From Intestinimonas butyriciproducens (GTDB lineage Bacteria; Bacillota; Clostridia; Oscillospirales; Oscillospiraceae), in the NCBI RefSeq assembly GCF_004154955.1, contig NZ_CP011524.1, forward strand, positions 124,001-188,000: a DNA stretch of 64,000 bases. The letters run 5' to 3'. This document shows positions 41,880 to 50,414 of this stretch, in pieces. The number at the start of each line of letters is the position of its first letter. The stretch's first letter is position 1. The notes beneath the pieces were generated by a model. That model searched no databases and was not told where the DNA came from. It was given only the letters and a program-made list of their open reading frames with translations. Both the position numbers and the translations under genes were made by a program.

Positions 41880-42701
41880 ATGAGTCTGTTCTGCTGCCCC
41901 CTCTGCGCCGCGCCCCTGGAAAAGACCGACAGGACCTACCGGTGCCCCAGGGGGCACAGCTTTGACCGGGCCCGGGAGGGCTATGTCCACCTCCTCCCCG
42001 CCAACCGGATGCACTCCAAGGCCCCGGGCGACGACAAGGCCATGGCCGCGGCCCGAAACCGCTTCCTGTCCGGCGGCTGGTACGCCCCCCTGCGCGACGC
42101 ACTCTGCCGTCTGGCCGTGGACCATGCGCCGGCGCGCCCGGCCGTGCTGGACTCGGGCTGCGGGGAGGGGTATTACACCGCCGGTGTGTGCGCGGCCCTG
42201 GCGGCGGCGGGGAAACCGCCGGAGACGGCGGGCGTGGACCTGTCCAAGCCCTCCCTCCGCTGGGCGGCCCGGCGGGAGCCGCAGGCGGAGTTCGCCGTGG
42301 CCTCCGTCTACCATCTGCCGGTAGCGCCGTCGCGGGTGGACCTCCTGCTCAACTGCTTTTCGCCCCTGGCCCTGGAGGAGTTCCGGCGGGTGCTGCGGCC
42401 CGGCGGGGTGTTCCTCTATGTGGTCCCGGCGGCCCGGCACCTCTGGGAGCTCAAGCAGGTCCTCTATGAGCGGCCCTACCCCAACCCGGAGGAGGACATC
42501 CCCTATGAGGGCTTTGACTATCTGGAGGTCCTGCCTGTGGAGGAGACCCTCGCCATCCGCAGCCGGGAGCCCCTGCTGGACCTCTTCCAAATGACCCCGT
42601 ACCGCTGGAAAACGCCCCGGACCGGCGTGGAGCGGCTGGAGGAGCTGGAGGCCCTGGACGTGACGGCCTCCTTCCGAATCCACGTGTTTCGGCGGAAATA
42701 A
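41880..42701 (+). CDS. RlmA-type 23S rRNA (guanine-N1) methyltransferase
   Basis: A 273-aa AdoMet-dependent enzyme. The N-terminal zinc finger uses C5/C8 (CCPLC) with C22 and H26 (CPRGHSFD). The linker has GYVHLLPANRMHSKAPGDDK, a conserved RlmA segment. The Rossmann part has VLDSGCGEGYY (motif I, about 89-99) and GVDLSKPSL. Members methylate G745 or G748 and can affect macrolide response. It starts 39 bases after the DUF6809 gene and may be cotranscribed. Confidence 0.9.
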   Translation: MSLFCCPLCAAPLEKTDRTYRCPRGHSFDRAREGYVHLLPANRMHSKAPGDDKAMAAARNRFLSGGWYAPLRDALCRLAVDHAPARPAVLDSGCGEGYYTAGVCAALAAAGKPPETAGVDLSKPSLRWAARREPQAEFAVASVYHLPVAPSRVDLLLNCFSPLALEEFRRVLRPGGVFLYVVPAARHLWELKQVLYERPYPNPEEDIPYEGFDYLEVLPVEETLAIRSREPLLDLFQMTPYRWKTPRTGVERLEELEALDVTASFRIHVFRRK

Positions 42702-42710
42702 GAGAAGATA

Positions 42711-42739
42711 TTGCATCCTTTTCCAGGATATGATAGACT
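42711..42739 (+). promoter_or_regulatory. Promoter of DEAD-box helicase
   Basis: TTGCAT (42711-42716), a 17-bp spacer and TAGACT (42734-42739), giving a leader of about 108 nt. Confidence 0.6.
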
Positions 42740-42782
42740 ATCGTGAGCGATTTGAGGTCGCGCCCCCGGAGCAGGAGGGCGT

Positions 42783-42862
42783 TTGGGTGCGGAACGGGGT
42801 TCCGCTTGCCTGCGGGAGACCTTGAATCAGGCAAGCTGAGTAAGAAAGGAACATGCACCCAA
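42783..42862 (+). promoter_or_regulatory. Candidate cis-regulatory RNA fold around helicase start codon
   Basis: TTGGGTGC (42783-42790) is complementary to GCACCCAA (42855-42862), which begins at the G of the start codon. Between them two hairpins are stacked without gaps: GGAAC-GGG-GTTCC (42791-42803) and GCTTGCCTG...CAGGCAAGC (42804-42836). The ribosome site (AAAGGA, about 42844-42849) lies in the remaining junction strand. Together they make a three-way junction that could hide the start. Confidence 0.55.
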
Positions 42863-44040
42863 TGGAAATCAACGGTGAAGAGGTCAACGAGATTGTACGC
42901 TACGACGAGCTGAAGCTGTCCCCCGAGATCATGCGGGCCCTGGAGAAAAAGGGCTATGTCCAGGCCACCCCCGTTCAGGGCGGGGCCATCCCCTATTTTA
43001 TGGAATGGCGGGACGTGATCGCCAAGGCCCCCACCGGCACCGGCAAGACCTTTGCCTTCGGCATCCCCATGGTGGAGCACATCGACCCCCGGGAGGACGC
43101 GGTACAGGGTCTGGTCCTGGCCCCCACCCGGGAGCTGGCCATCCAGATCATGGCCGAGCTGCGGGATCTGTGCGAATTCAAGGAGGGGGTGCGCGCCGTG
43201 GTGCTCTACGGCGGCCAGCCCATCGACAAGCAGATCACCCAATTGAAGAAGCGGCCCCAGATCGTGGTAGCCACGCCCGGCCGCCTGATGGACCATATGA
43301 AGCGGCGCACCGTGCGGCTGGACAGGGTCCAGACCGTGGTGCTGGACGAGGCGGACCGGATGCTGGACATGGGCTTTATCCACGACGTGACCCGGATTCT
43401 GGACGCCATCAAGTCCAGGAAGAACCTGGGCATGTTCTCCGCTACCATCTCCCGGGAGGTCATGGACATCTCCTGGGTGTACCAGCGGGACCCGGTGGAG
43501 ATCACCGTCCGGGCCGACGAGCAGAACAAGCCGGACATCCAGCAATACCGCATCGAGGTGGAGCGGGGGGACAAGACCGAGATCACCGCCCGCCTGCTGG
43601 AGGCCGGCAGCTATGAGCGGGCCATCGCCTTCTGCAACACCAAGAACATGACGGACCGGCTCTCCGGCCTTTTAAAGATGCGGGGCTTCTCCGCCGAGGC
43701 CATCCATGGGGACATCCAGCAGTCCGTGCGGGAAAAGACGCTCAACCGCTTTCGCAGAGGGGAGCTGCGGGTGCTGGTGGCCACCGACGTGGCCGCCCGC
43801 GGCCTGGACATCGACGACGTGGACGTGGTGTTCAACTACGATGTGCCCGATGAAAATGAATATTACGTCCACCGCATCGGCCGTACCGGCCGGGCCAAGC
43901 GCCACGGCGTGGCCTACACCCTGGTGTCCACCATCACCGAGAGCATGCGGATGGACGACATTGAAAAGGCCACCAAAAACAAGGTCCACCGCCTCAAGTA
44001 TGAAAAGGGGACCCTGCTGGACCTGGAAGAGGGCAAATAA
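42853..44040 (+). CDS. DEAD-box RNA helicase (short, CshA/DbpA-like core)
   Basis: A 395-aa helicase core with no C-terminal RNA-binding extension. Motifs: Q-motif region GYVQATPVQ, Walker A APTGTGKT (59-66), PTRELA, TPGR, DEAD (165-168), SAT (196-198), then the second domain with ATDVAARGLD and HRIGRTGR. It remodels RNA, often in ribosome assembly or cold adaptation. The leader is structured up to the start codon, suggesting self-regulated translation. Confidence 0.93.
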   Translation: MHPMEINGEEVNEIVRYDELKLSPEIMRALEKKGYVQATPVQGGAIPYFMEWRDVIAKAPTGTGKTFAFGIPMVEHIDPREDAVQGLVLAPTRELAIQIMAELRDLCEFKEGVRAVVLYGGQPIDKQITQLKKRPQIVVATPGRLMDHMKRRTVRLDRVQTVVLDEADRMLDMGFIHDVTRILDAIKSRKNLGMFSATISREVMDISWVYQRDPVEITVRADEQNKPDIQQYRIEVERGDKTEITARLLEAGSYERAIAFCNTKNMTDRLSGLLKMRGFSAEAIHGDIQQSVREKTLNRFRRGELRVLVATDVAARGLDIDDVDVVFNYDVPDENEYYVHRIGRTGRAKRHGVAYTLVSTITESMRMDDIEKATKNKVHRLKYEKGTLLDLEEGK

Positions 44041-44051
44041 TTTTATCCTTT

Positions 44052-44091
44052 TTTAATCTCGGCGCAAGGGTTATTTTAATCCTTGCGCCGT
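44052..44091 (+). terminator. Hairpin between helicase and PspC genes
   Basis: CGGCGCAAGG pairs with CCTTGCGCCG around an AT-rich loop. A TTTTTT run lies just before it and none after, so it would act better as a minus-strand terminator. Confidence 0.5.
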
Positions 44092-44128
44092 ATACTATCC
44101 TCAGACATAGAAAAAAGGAGCGGTTGTC

Positions 44129-44338
44129 ATGAACGAACCCAAAAAGCTCTGTCGCGTGGAGCATGGCGCCATGCTGGCCGGCGTGTGCGGCGGCATCGCC
44201 GAATATTTCAATCTGGACCCGGGCATCATCCGCCTGCTGTGGGTGATCTTCTGCTTTGCGGGCACGGTGGGCATCTGGCTCTATATCGCCGCCGCCATCA
44301 TCCTGCCCAAGAAAAGCGAGGCATATCCGGGCTACTGA
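44129..44338 (+). CDS. PspC-domain small membrane protein
   Basis: A 69-aa protein that starts MNEPKKLCRVEHGAMLAGVC and has the PspC signature GVCGGIAEYFNLDPGIIRLL (about 18-37) and one or two membrane helices (WVIFCFAGTVGIWLYIAAAI). PspC-like proteins take part in envelope-stress responses. It starts 88 bases after the helicase and ends just before a strong terminator. Confidence 0.9.
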   Translation: MNEPKKLCRVEHGAMLAGVCGGIAEYFNLDPGIIRLLWVIFCFAGTVGIWLYIAAAIILPKKSEAYPGY

Positions 44339-44344
44339 GCCGGG

Positions 44345-44385
44345 GAAGAGATCGGGGGGCGCCGCTGCGGCGCCCCCCGATCTTC
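44345..44385 (+). terminator. Terminator after PspC gene
   Basis: GAAGATCGGGGGGCGCC-GCTGC-GGCGCCCCCCGATCTTC, a 17-bp perfect stem 6 bases after the stop; the T tract is poor. Confidence 0.75.
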
Positions 44386-44472
44386 TGCTCTGCGGCGGGT
44401 TTTTATCCGGAAGGATGTCTGCACGGACCTAAAGTGTGGTATACTGAAGAAAAAACGAGGGGGTGAGGGCCG

Positions 44473-44772
44473 GTGAGCTATTATGACAGGGTGTATGAGA
44501 TCGCCCGGCGAATCCCCAGGGGCAGGGCGGCCACCTACGGCCAGATCGCCCTGATGACGGGTAGCCCGCGGGCCGCCCGGGCCGTGGGATACGCCATGGC
44601 CGCCTGCACCGATCCCGCCGTGCCCTGCCACCGGGTCATGGCCAGGGACGGGACCATCCGGGAGCACGCCTTCGGCCCCGGCGTGCAGCGGGCCCTGCTG
44701 GAGGCGGAGGGGGTGCCCTTTACTCCGGACGGGAGGGTGGATTTGTCCCGGTGCCGCTGGGACGGGCGGTAA
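44473..44772 (+). CDS. MGMT-family DNA-binding protein (C-terminal domain only)
   Basis: A 99-aa protein equal to the winged-helix catalytic half of O6-alkylguanine-DNA alkyltransferases: IPRGRAATYGQIA, RAVGYAMA and the active-site motif PCHRV with its cysteine present. The usual N-terminal domain is missing. Alkyltransferase-like proteins have the same size but carry Trp or Ala instead of Cys, so this could be either a minimal repair enzyme or a lesion sensor. GTG start at 44473 after GGTGAGGG. Confidence 0.85.
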   Translation: MSYYDRVYEIARRIPRGRAATYGQIALMTGSPRAARAVGYAMAACTDPAVPCHRVMARDGTIREHAFGPGVQRALLEAEGVPFTPDGRVDLSRCRWDGR

Positions 44773-44857
44773 AATCCCCGTCAAACCCTTGCGCGTTTCT
44801 CCGCGCCGTGGTACACTTCTGGCACAGGCAATTCCAACCAAGGAGATTTTGACGCCC

Positions 44858-45769
44858 ATGATTGATTTTCAACTCCCCCGTCTGTCCGACAAGCCCTGGG
44901 TGGACGACCTGCTGCGGCAGGCCAATTACCGGGGCTGTGAGTATAACTTTACCAACCTCTACGCATGGAGCCCCGCCTATGACCAGCGTATCGCCCGGGT
45001 GGACGGCTTCCTGGTGACCCATCTGTGCGGCTCGCTGGGGTGCTCCTATATCTACCCCGCCGGCCAGGGCGATGTGGCCCCGGTCATCCGGGCCATGGAG
45101 CGGGACGCGGCCGAGCGGGACAAGCCCTTCCGCATGGTCTGCCTCACCCCCCGCCAGGTGGAGGAGATGGAGGCCCTTTTTCCCGGTGAATTCCACTTTG
45201 AGGCCGACCGGGACGGCTTTGACTACCTCTATGAGATCGACCGCCTGGCCGACCTCACCGGCAAGAAGCTCCACGCCAAGCGCAACCACATCAACCGTTT
45301 TATGGAGAACAACCCCAGTTGGACCTACGAGGAGATCACGCCTGAGACCCTCCCCGCGTGCCTGGAGATGGACAAGGAGTGGTACCGCCGCAGCATGGTG
45401 CGGGAGGGCCTTGCGGAGGAGCGGGACCTGGGCGATGAGGGCCGCGCCCTCCGCCTGGCCATGGAGCACTACCACGAGCTGGGCCTGGAGGGAGGACTCA
45501 TCCGGGTCTACGGCGAGGTAGTGGCCTTTACCATGGGGGACATGCTCTGCGCCGACACCTTTGACGTCCACTTTGAAAAGGCATACGGAGAGCTCCAGGG
45601 GGCCTACGCCATGATCAACCGGGAGTTTGCCCGGCAGGTGCGGGCACGCCACCCGGAGATCAAATACCTCAACCGGGAGGACGACATGGGCGTGGAGGGC
45701 CTGCGGAAAGCCAAGGGCTCCTATTATCCGGACCTGATGGTGGAGAAGTACTTCGCCACGAAAGAATGA
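44858..45769 (+). CDS. DUF2156 (GNAT-like) phosphatidylglycerol lysyltransferase-type protein
   Basis: A 303-aa protein. ATG 44858 follows AAGGAGA. It has the DUF2156 fold: CEYNFTNLYAWSPAYD, YLYEIDRLADLTGKKLHAKR (the conserved KKLHxKRNHIN segment), GEVVAFTMGDMLCADTFDVH and YLNREDDMGVEGLRKAKGSY. Related domains transfer aminoacyl groups to lipids; the short soluble clostridial form has no known substrate. A GNAT gene follows after 39 bases. Confidence 0.85.
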   Translation: MIDFQLPRLSDKPWVDDLLRQANYRGCEYNFTNLYAWSPAYDQRIARVDGFLVTHLCGSLGCSYIYPAGQGDVAPVIRAMERDAAERDKPFRMVCLTPRQVEEMEALFPGEFHFEADRDGFDYLYEIDRLADLTGKKLHAKRNHINRFMENNPSWTYEEITPETLPACLEMDKEWYRRSMVREGLAEERDLGDEGRALRLAMEHYHELGLEGGLIRVYGEVVAFTMGDMLCADTFDVHFEKAYGELQGAYAMINREFARQVRARHPEIKYLNREDDMGVEGLRKAKGSYYPDLMVEKYFATKE

Positions 45770-45808
45770 CCGACGGACACCGTCCGTTCCCGAGAGGAGT
45801 GTGACCCC

Positions 45809-46684
45809 ATGATCGAGATCCGCCCCGCCAAGCCGGATGAGCTCCTCCGCCAAAAGGAGCTGTGGAAGCTGGCTTTCGGCGATGAGGACGACTATATCGA
45901 CTATTTTTTCGCCCATGGAGAGGAGAGCCAGGTGCTGGTCCTGCTGGAGGACGGAGTCGTCTACACGATGGTGGCGCTGTTTCCGGTGGCCCTCGCCCTG
46001 CCCGGCGGGAGAAAGGCCAGCTCCGCCTATATCTATGCCCTGGCCACCCACCCGGACGCCCGAAAAAAGGGCTTTGGCCGATACATCCTCAGCTATGTGG
46101 ACTTTTATTTAAAGGAGCGGGGGGCCGACTGCGTCACCATTGTCCCCGCGGAGGTCTCCCTGCATAAATTTTTTGGCACCACCGGTTTTTCTGAATGTTT
46201 TTCCACCCGGAAGGTGGAGCTGCTGCGCAGCATGGTGGGCGTTCCGGCGGCGGGCGACACGCTGGAGCGGGTGGACCCGGAGACGTACAACCGCCTGCGG
46301 GAAGAACTGCTGGCCGAGACGCTGCATGTCGTCTACAGCGACTCCCTCGTGGCCTATCAGGAGGGGCTCTCCCACATGGCCAACGGAGCGCTGTTCCGCC
46401 TGCGGGTGGCCGGGAGCGAGGGGCTGGCCTGCACCGAGTATCTGGATGACGACACCGTCATGGTGAAGGAGTTGCTCATTCCCCAGCCTGGGATGGCCGG
46501 GGCGGCCGCGCTGATCGGCGCGGAGATGCCCGCCGTGCGCTATCATCTGCGCACGCCGCCCTTCTGGGACGGCGTGTCCGGGAGCTATCTGCAGGCCTTT
46601 GCCATGGTAAAATGGTACGACGCCGCCCTGGAACGGGAATGGCGGGAATACCGCCGGGGCTATATGGGCCTGGGGTTCGACTAA
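45809..46684 (+). CDS. GNAT acetyltransferase (Eis-like, two domain)
   Basis: A 291-aa protein. The N-terminal GNAT domain (about 1-140) has ALATHPDARKKGFGRYILSY, the acetyl-CoA-binding segment (R-x-x-G-x-G/A). The C-terminal half looks like a second degenerate GNAT/SCP-type region. ATG 45809 follows GAGAGGAG. It pairs with the DUF2156 gene, but the substrate is unknown. Confidence 0.85.
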   Translation: MIEIRPAKPDELLRQKELWKLAFGDEDDYIDYFFAHGEESQVLVLLEDGVVYTMVALFPVALALPGGRKASSAYIYALATHPDARKKGFGRYILSYVDFYLKERGADCVTIVPAEVSLHKFFGTTGFSECFSTRKVELLRSMVGVPAAGDTLERVDPETYNRLREELLAETLHVVYSDSLVAYQEGLSHMANGALFRLRVAGSEGLACTEYLDDDTVMVKELLIPQPGMAGAAALIGAEMPAVRYHLRTPPFWDGVSGSYLQAFAMVKWYDAALEREWREYRRGYMGLGFD

Positions 46685-46779
46685 AGAGGCTGAAAAAGAG
46701 AATACTAGACCTTGACCGAAAGTGGAAAAAGCCCCAAGTGCAGGGACCATTTTCAGGCAAGCTCTAGGCAAGACTGTGG

Positions 46780-46819
46780 CCGCCGGCGGCCGGGGATTTG
46801 CCCCGCCGCCGGCGGTTTT
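46780..46819 (+). terminator. Terminator after acetyltransferase gene
   Basis: CCGCCGGCGGCCGGGG / CCCCGCCGCCGGCGG with loop ATTTG, then TTTT. Confidence 0.88.
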
Positions 46820-46957
46820 GAATTTCTATGCATGATGCAATTCATTTTTGCTCCGTGACAGGAAATTTTCATGGACAAAATGCAGCTATTTCGTCCTTCT
46901 GGAAAAGACATTTGCAGGATTTGAAGGAGATTCCATCAATTTGAAGGCGTATTTCCC

Positions 46958-46986
46958 TTGACGGACAAAAGTTTATAGTATAAAAT
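46958..46986 (+). promoter_or_regulatory. Promoter of oppBCDF
   Basis: TTGACG (46958-46963) with overlapping -10 choices TATAAA (46979, 15-bp spacer) or TAAAAT (46981-46986, 17-bp spacer), about 75 bases before oppB. Confidence 0.65.
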
Positions 46987-47061
46987 AATAAGACCTGTGT
47001 ATGGGGAGTTTCCCTGATTTTGGATACAGAAATATGCAATAGAAAAGTGGGAAGTGAAGAA

Positions 47062-47994
47062 ATGGCAAAGTATGTCCTTAAGCGTGTGCTGATGGCACTC
47101 TTTACGATTTTCCTCGTGGCCACGCTGACATTTTTCCTGATGAAGGCGGTCCCAGGCAACCCCTTTGTGAGTGAAAAGACGCCGCCGCAGTCGGTGCTGG
47201 ACGCCCTGAATGAGAAGTACGGTCTGGATCAGCCGCTGAGCGTCCAGTATTTCAAGTATATGGGCAATCTCCTCCGGGGGGATCTCGGCGTCTCCGTCAA
47301 GATGCAGAAGAACTACCCGGTGATCAGCATCATCAAGGAGATGTTCCCCGTCTCCGCCAAGATCGGCGCGTTTGCCCTCCTCTGGGCGGTGCTGGTGGGC
47401 GTCCCGCTGGGATGTCTGGCGGCCTATAACCGGGGCACCGCCACGGACAGCACGCTGCGGGTGGTCTGTACCGTGGGTATCTCCATGCCCTCCTTCGTGG
47501 TGGCGAGCCTGCTGCTGATCGTATTCTGCGGCGGCGTGGTGGGCTGGTTCCCAAGTATTTTCGACGGTTCGCCCCGCAGCTATGTGCTGCCCTGCTTCTC
47601 CCTGGGCTTCTACCCCATGTGCTATATCGCGCGCCAGTCCAGGGCCGCCATGCTGGACGCCATCAATCAGGAGTATATCAAGACGGCCCGGGCCAAGGGG
47701 CTCAAGACGGGGAAGATCATCTTCAAGCACGCCCTCCGGAACGCCCTGATCCCTGTTCTTACCTATCTGGGGCCCCAGGTGGCCTTTACGCTGTGCGGGG
47801 GCTTTGTGGTGGAAAAGGTCTTTACCATCGGCGGGCTGGGCCGTTATTTCGTCCAGTCCGTGTCCAACCGGGACTACCCGGTCATCATGGGCACCACCAT
47901 CTTCCTGGCCTCCTTCATCATCATTATGAACCTGCTGGTGGACATCCTCTATAAAGTGGTCGATCCCCGCATCACCCTCGGAAAGGAGAGCTGA
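47062..47994 (+). CDS. oppB: Oligopeptide ABC transporter permease
   Basis: A 310-aa inner-membrane permease with six helices. MAKYVLKRVLMALFTIFLVA is typical of OppB/DppB, with the conserved AVPGNPF, the cytoplasmic EAA loop EYIKTARAKGLKTGKIIFKH (about 210-230) and a C-terminal DPRITLG. oppC starts 2 bases after the stop. It begins the importer operon. Confidence 0.95.
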   Translation: MAKYVLKRVLMALFTIFLVATLTFFLMKAVPGNPFVSEKTPPQSVLDALNEKYGLDQPLSVQYFKYMGNLLRGDLGVSVKMQKNYPVISIIKEMFPVSAKIGAFALLWAVLVGVPLGCLAAYNRGTATDSTLRVVCTVGISMPSFVVASLLLIVFCGGVVGWFPSIFDGSPRSYVLPCFSLGFYPMCYIARQSRAAMLDAINQEYIKTARAKGLKTGKIIFKHALRNALIPVLTYLGPQVAFTLCGGFVVEKVFTIGGLGRYFVQSVSNRDYPVIMGTTIFLASFIIIMNLLVDILYKVVDPRITLGKES

Positions 47995-47996
47995 GC

Positions 47997-49301
47997 ATGG
48001 CAGACAAAATGAAAAAGGCCAAATTCGGCTCCCTCCAGCTCGATGTGGAGGATGTGATCTCCTGGAGCGAGCTGACCAACGCCGATTTTGCACCCGCCTC
48101 CTCGCAGGAGAAGGAAAATTTCATCCAGGACCGGGAGAGCGTGTCCTTCTGGAAGGACGCGGGACGACGGTTCCGCAAAAATACCGTGGCCATGGTGGCG
48201 CTGGTCATTCTGATCCTGGTGGCCCTCTTCGCGTTCCTGGGCCCGGTCATCGTGCCCTATGGCTACGACCAGTTCATCGCGGGCTCCGAGAACCTGCACC
48301 CCTGGCACTACACTTTGGAGGACCAGGAGAAGCTGGCCGCGGCCCAGATGACGCCCGAGGAGGCCTGGGCCAAGGCCCAGGAGGAGGCCGCCGCCCAGGG
48401 CAAGACCCTGGGGCCGGTGGATAAGGCCAAGATCATGGCCGCGGCCAAGGCCAGCGGCGGCGCGGACACCGATGAGCTCCGCAAGGAGTTGGGCATCAGG
48501 GCCCGCCTGTTTGGCTACTCCAACGCCGAGCTCCAGCGCAAGGCCGCGGGGGAGAGCGTGTTTCCTCACGTCTTTGGCACGGACAAGTTCGGACGCGACA
48601 TCATGGTCCGGGTCATGATCGGCACCCGGGTGTCCATGGTGGTGGGCCTGTCCGCCGCCCTGCTTGTGCTGGTCATCGGCGCCCTGTACGGCTCCATCTC
48701 CGGCTATCTGGGCGGCAAGGTGGACGCCGTCATGCAGCGCATCGTTGAGATCATCTACTCCATCCCCGAGGTGCTGGTCATCCTCCTCATCGCCACCGTC
48801 ATCGGTGACGCGTTGACGAGTTATGTAAACTCACATTCGGGCTTCATCGCGGATATGGCCAACGTATTGGGCGCCAACCTCATCTCCATGTTCATCGCCT
48901 TCGGCCTTTTGTACTGGGTCACCATGTCCCGCATCATCCGCGGCCAGATCCTTCAGCTCAAGCAGCAGGAGTACGTCACCGCCGCCCGGGCCCTGGGCGC
49001 CTCCGGCCCCCGCATCATCAAAAAGCATCTGCTGCCCAACTGCATTGGGCAGATCGTGGTCACCACCTGCCTCCAGATCCCCTCCGCCATCTTCCTGGAG
49101 TCCTTCCTCTCCTTCCTGGGCGTGGGCGTGTCCACGCCTATGACCAGCCTGGGCTCCATGGCCTCCGAGGCCCTGGGCGGCATGACCACCTATCCCTACC
49201 GCCTGCTCTTCCCCGCGCTGATCCTGAGCATTATGATCCTGTCCTTCAACCTGGTGGGCGACGGGCTCCGGGACGCCCTGGACCCGAAGCTAAAGAAATA
49301 A
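47997..49301 (+). CDS. oppC: Oligopeptide ABC transporter permease with large extracellular insert
   Basis: A 434-aa OppC-type permease; usual length is about 300. The N-terminal cytoplasmic part carries the OppC_N segment (SFWKDAGRRFRKNTVAMVAL). Helix 1 (about 62-85) is followed by an Ala/Glu/Lys-rich insert of about 100 residues (MTPEEAWAKAQEEAAAQGKT, KIMAAAKASGGADTDELRKE) before the conserved FGTDKFGRDIMVRVMIG (about 197-213). The EAA loop is QEYVTAARALGASGPRIIKK. The insert would face outside, toward the binding protein. Confidence 0.93.
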   Translation: MADKMKKAKFGSLQLDVEDVISWSELTNADFAPASSQEKENFIQDRESVSFWKDAGRRFRKNTVAMVALVILILVALFAFLGPVIVPYGYDQFIAGSENLHPWHYTLEDQEKLAAAQMTPEEAWAKAQEEAAAQGKTLGPVDKAKIMAAAKASGGADTDELRKELGIRARLFGYSNAELQRKAAGESVFPHVFGTDKFGRDIMVRVMIGTRVSMVVGLSAALLVLVIGALYGSISGYLGGKVDAVMQRIVEIIYSIPEVLVILLIATVIGDALTSYVNSHSGFIADMANVLGANLISMFIAFGLLYWVTMSRIIRGQILQLKQQEYVTAARALGASGPRIIKKHLLPNCIGQIVVTTCLQIPSAIFLESFLSFLGVGVSTPMTSLGSMASEALGGMTTYPYRLLFPALILSIMILSFNLVGDGLRDALDPKLKK

Positions 49302-49319
49302 GAAAGGAGGAGACAGCAT

Positions 49320-50414
49320 ATGACACAGAATGAAACCGTAAAGCAGCACGACGAGCGGCTCCACACCGAGACGCACGCCGCCGACGATGCGGGTGGAAAG
49401 CTGCTGGAAGTGAAGGACCTCCACGTCTCCTTCTTCACCCCGGCCGGTGAGGTCAAGGCGGTGGGCGGCATTTCTTACAGCGTCAACTACGGCGAGGTCA
49501 TGGGCATCGTGGGCGAGTCCGGCTCCGGCAAGAGCGTGGAGGCCTATTCGGTCATCGGGCTTTTGCAGTCCCCCGGCAAGGTCATCGGCGGGTCCATTAC
49601 CTTTGAGGGCGAGGACGTGCTGGCCTTTACCAAGGATCAGATGACCGACTTCCGGGGAAACAAGGTGGCCATGATTTTCCAGAACCCCATGACCTGCCTC
49701 AACCCCGTCTACACGGTGGGCAACCAGCTCATTGAGGCCCTGAAGGCCCACGACAAGTCCATTTCCAAGGAGGACGCCGCCAAACGCGCCATGGAGATGC
49801 TGGAGCTGGTGGGCATCAACAATGTGGAGAAACGGATGAAGCAGTATCCCCACGAGTTCTCCGGCGGCATGCGCCAGCGCGTCATGATCGCCATGGGCCT
49901 CATCTGTCACCCCAAGCTGCTCATCGCGGACGAGCCCACCACCGCCCTGGATGTGACCATCCAGGCCCAGATCCTGGAGCTCATGAAGGACCTCCAGAAA
50001 AAGACGCATATGGGCATCATCTTTATTACCCACAATCTGGGCGTGGTGGCCGAGATCTGCGACAAGGTCTGCGTCATGTATGCCGGTAAGATGGTGGAAC
50101 AGGGACCTGTGGACGATATCTTCTATAACCCCTCTCACCCCTACACCGTGGGGCTGCTGCGCTCCATGCCCCGTGTGGACGCAGAGAGCCATGAGCGGCT
50201 CATCCCCATCGAGGGAACGCCGGTGGACATGCTCAATCCGCCCGAGGGCTGCCCCTTCGCCCCCCGGTGTGAGCACGCCATGAAGATCTGCCTCAAGAAG
50301 ATGCCGCCCTATGTGGAGATCGGCAAAGACCACCGCTCGGCCTGCTGGCTGCGGGTACAGGACCAGTTGGAGCGGGAAAAGACCGGAACCGGGGAGGTGG
50401 AGAGCCATGAATGA
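49320..50414 (+). CDS. oppD: Oligopeptide ABC transporter ATPase
   Basis: A 364-aa ATPase. Walker A GESGSGKS (about 62-69), signature FSGGMRQRV and Walker B LLIADEPT are all present. The C-terminal oligopeptide-type extension has [14 protein letters not shown], the iron-sulfur/zinc-like Cys cluster of this subfamily. The N-terminus has about 25 extra residues. Its stop overlaps the oppF start by 8 bases. Confidence 0.95.
   Translation: MTQNETVKQHDERLHTETHAADDAGGKLLEVKDLHVSFFTPAGEVKAVGGISYSVNYGEVMGIVGESGSGKSVEAYSVIGLLQSPGKVIGGSITFEGEDVLAFTKDQMTDFRGNKVAMIFQNPMTCLNPVYTVGNQLIEALKAHDKSISKEDAAKRAMEMLELVGINNVEKRMKQYPHEFSGGMRQRVMIAMGLICHPKLLIADEPTTALDVTIQAQILELMKDLQKKTHMGIIFITHNLGVVAEICDKVCVMYAGKMVEQGPVDDIFYNPSHPYTVGLLRSMPRVDAESHERLIPIEGTPVDMLNPPEGCPFAPRCEHAMKICLKKMPPYVEIGKDHRSACWLRVQDQLEREKTGTGEVESHE

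Larger units (their letters stand above)
46685..47061. other. 377-bp intergenic region before opp operon
   Basis: No gene was found. It contains the terminator of the acetyltransferase unit (46780-46819), a TGCATGATGCA palindrome near 46829, and the opp promoter (46958-46986). No T-box or riboswitch motif was seen. Confidence 0.7.

Noticed and set aside
42791-42803. GGAACGGGGTTCC as a LexA box
   Set aside because: Half-sites are separated by three rather than four bases and it lies within a hairpin downstream of the promoter.
42804-42836. Resemblance of GGGAGACC in the helicase leader to a cobalamin riboswitch core
   Set aside because: Only a few bases match; other B12-box elements are missing and the segment is explained by a 9-bp hairpin.
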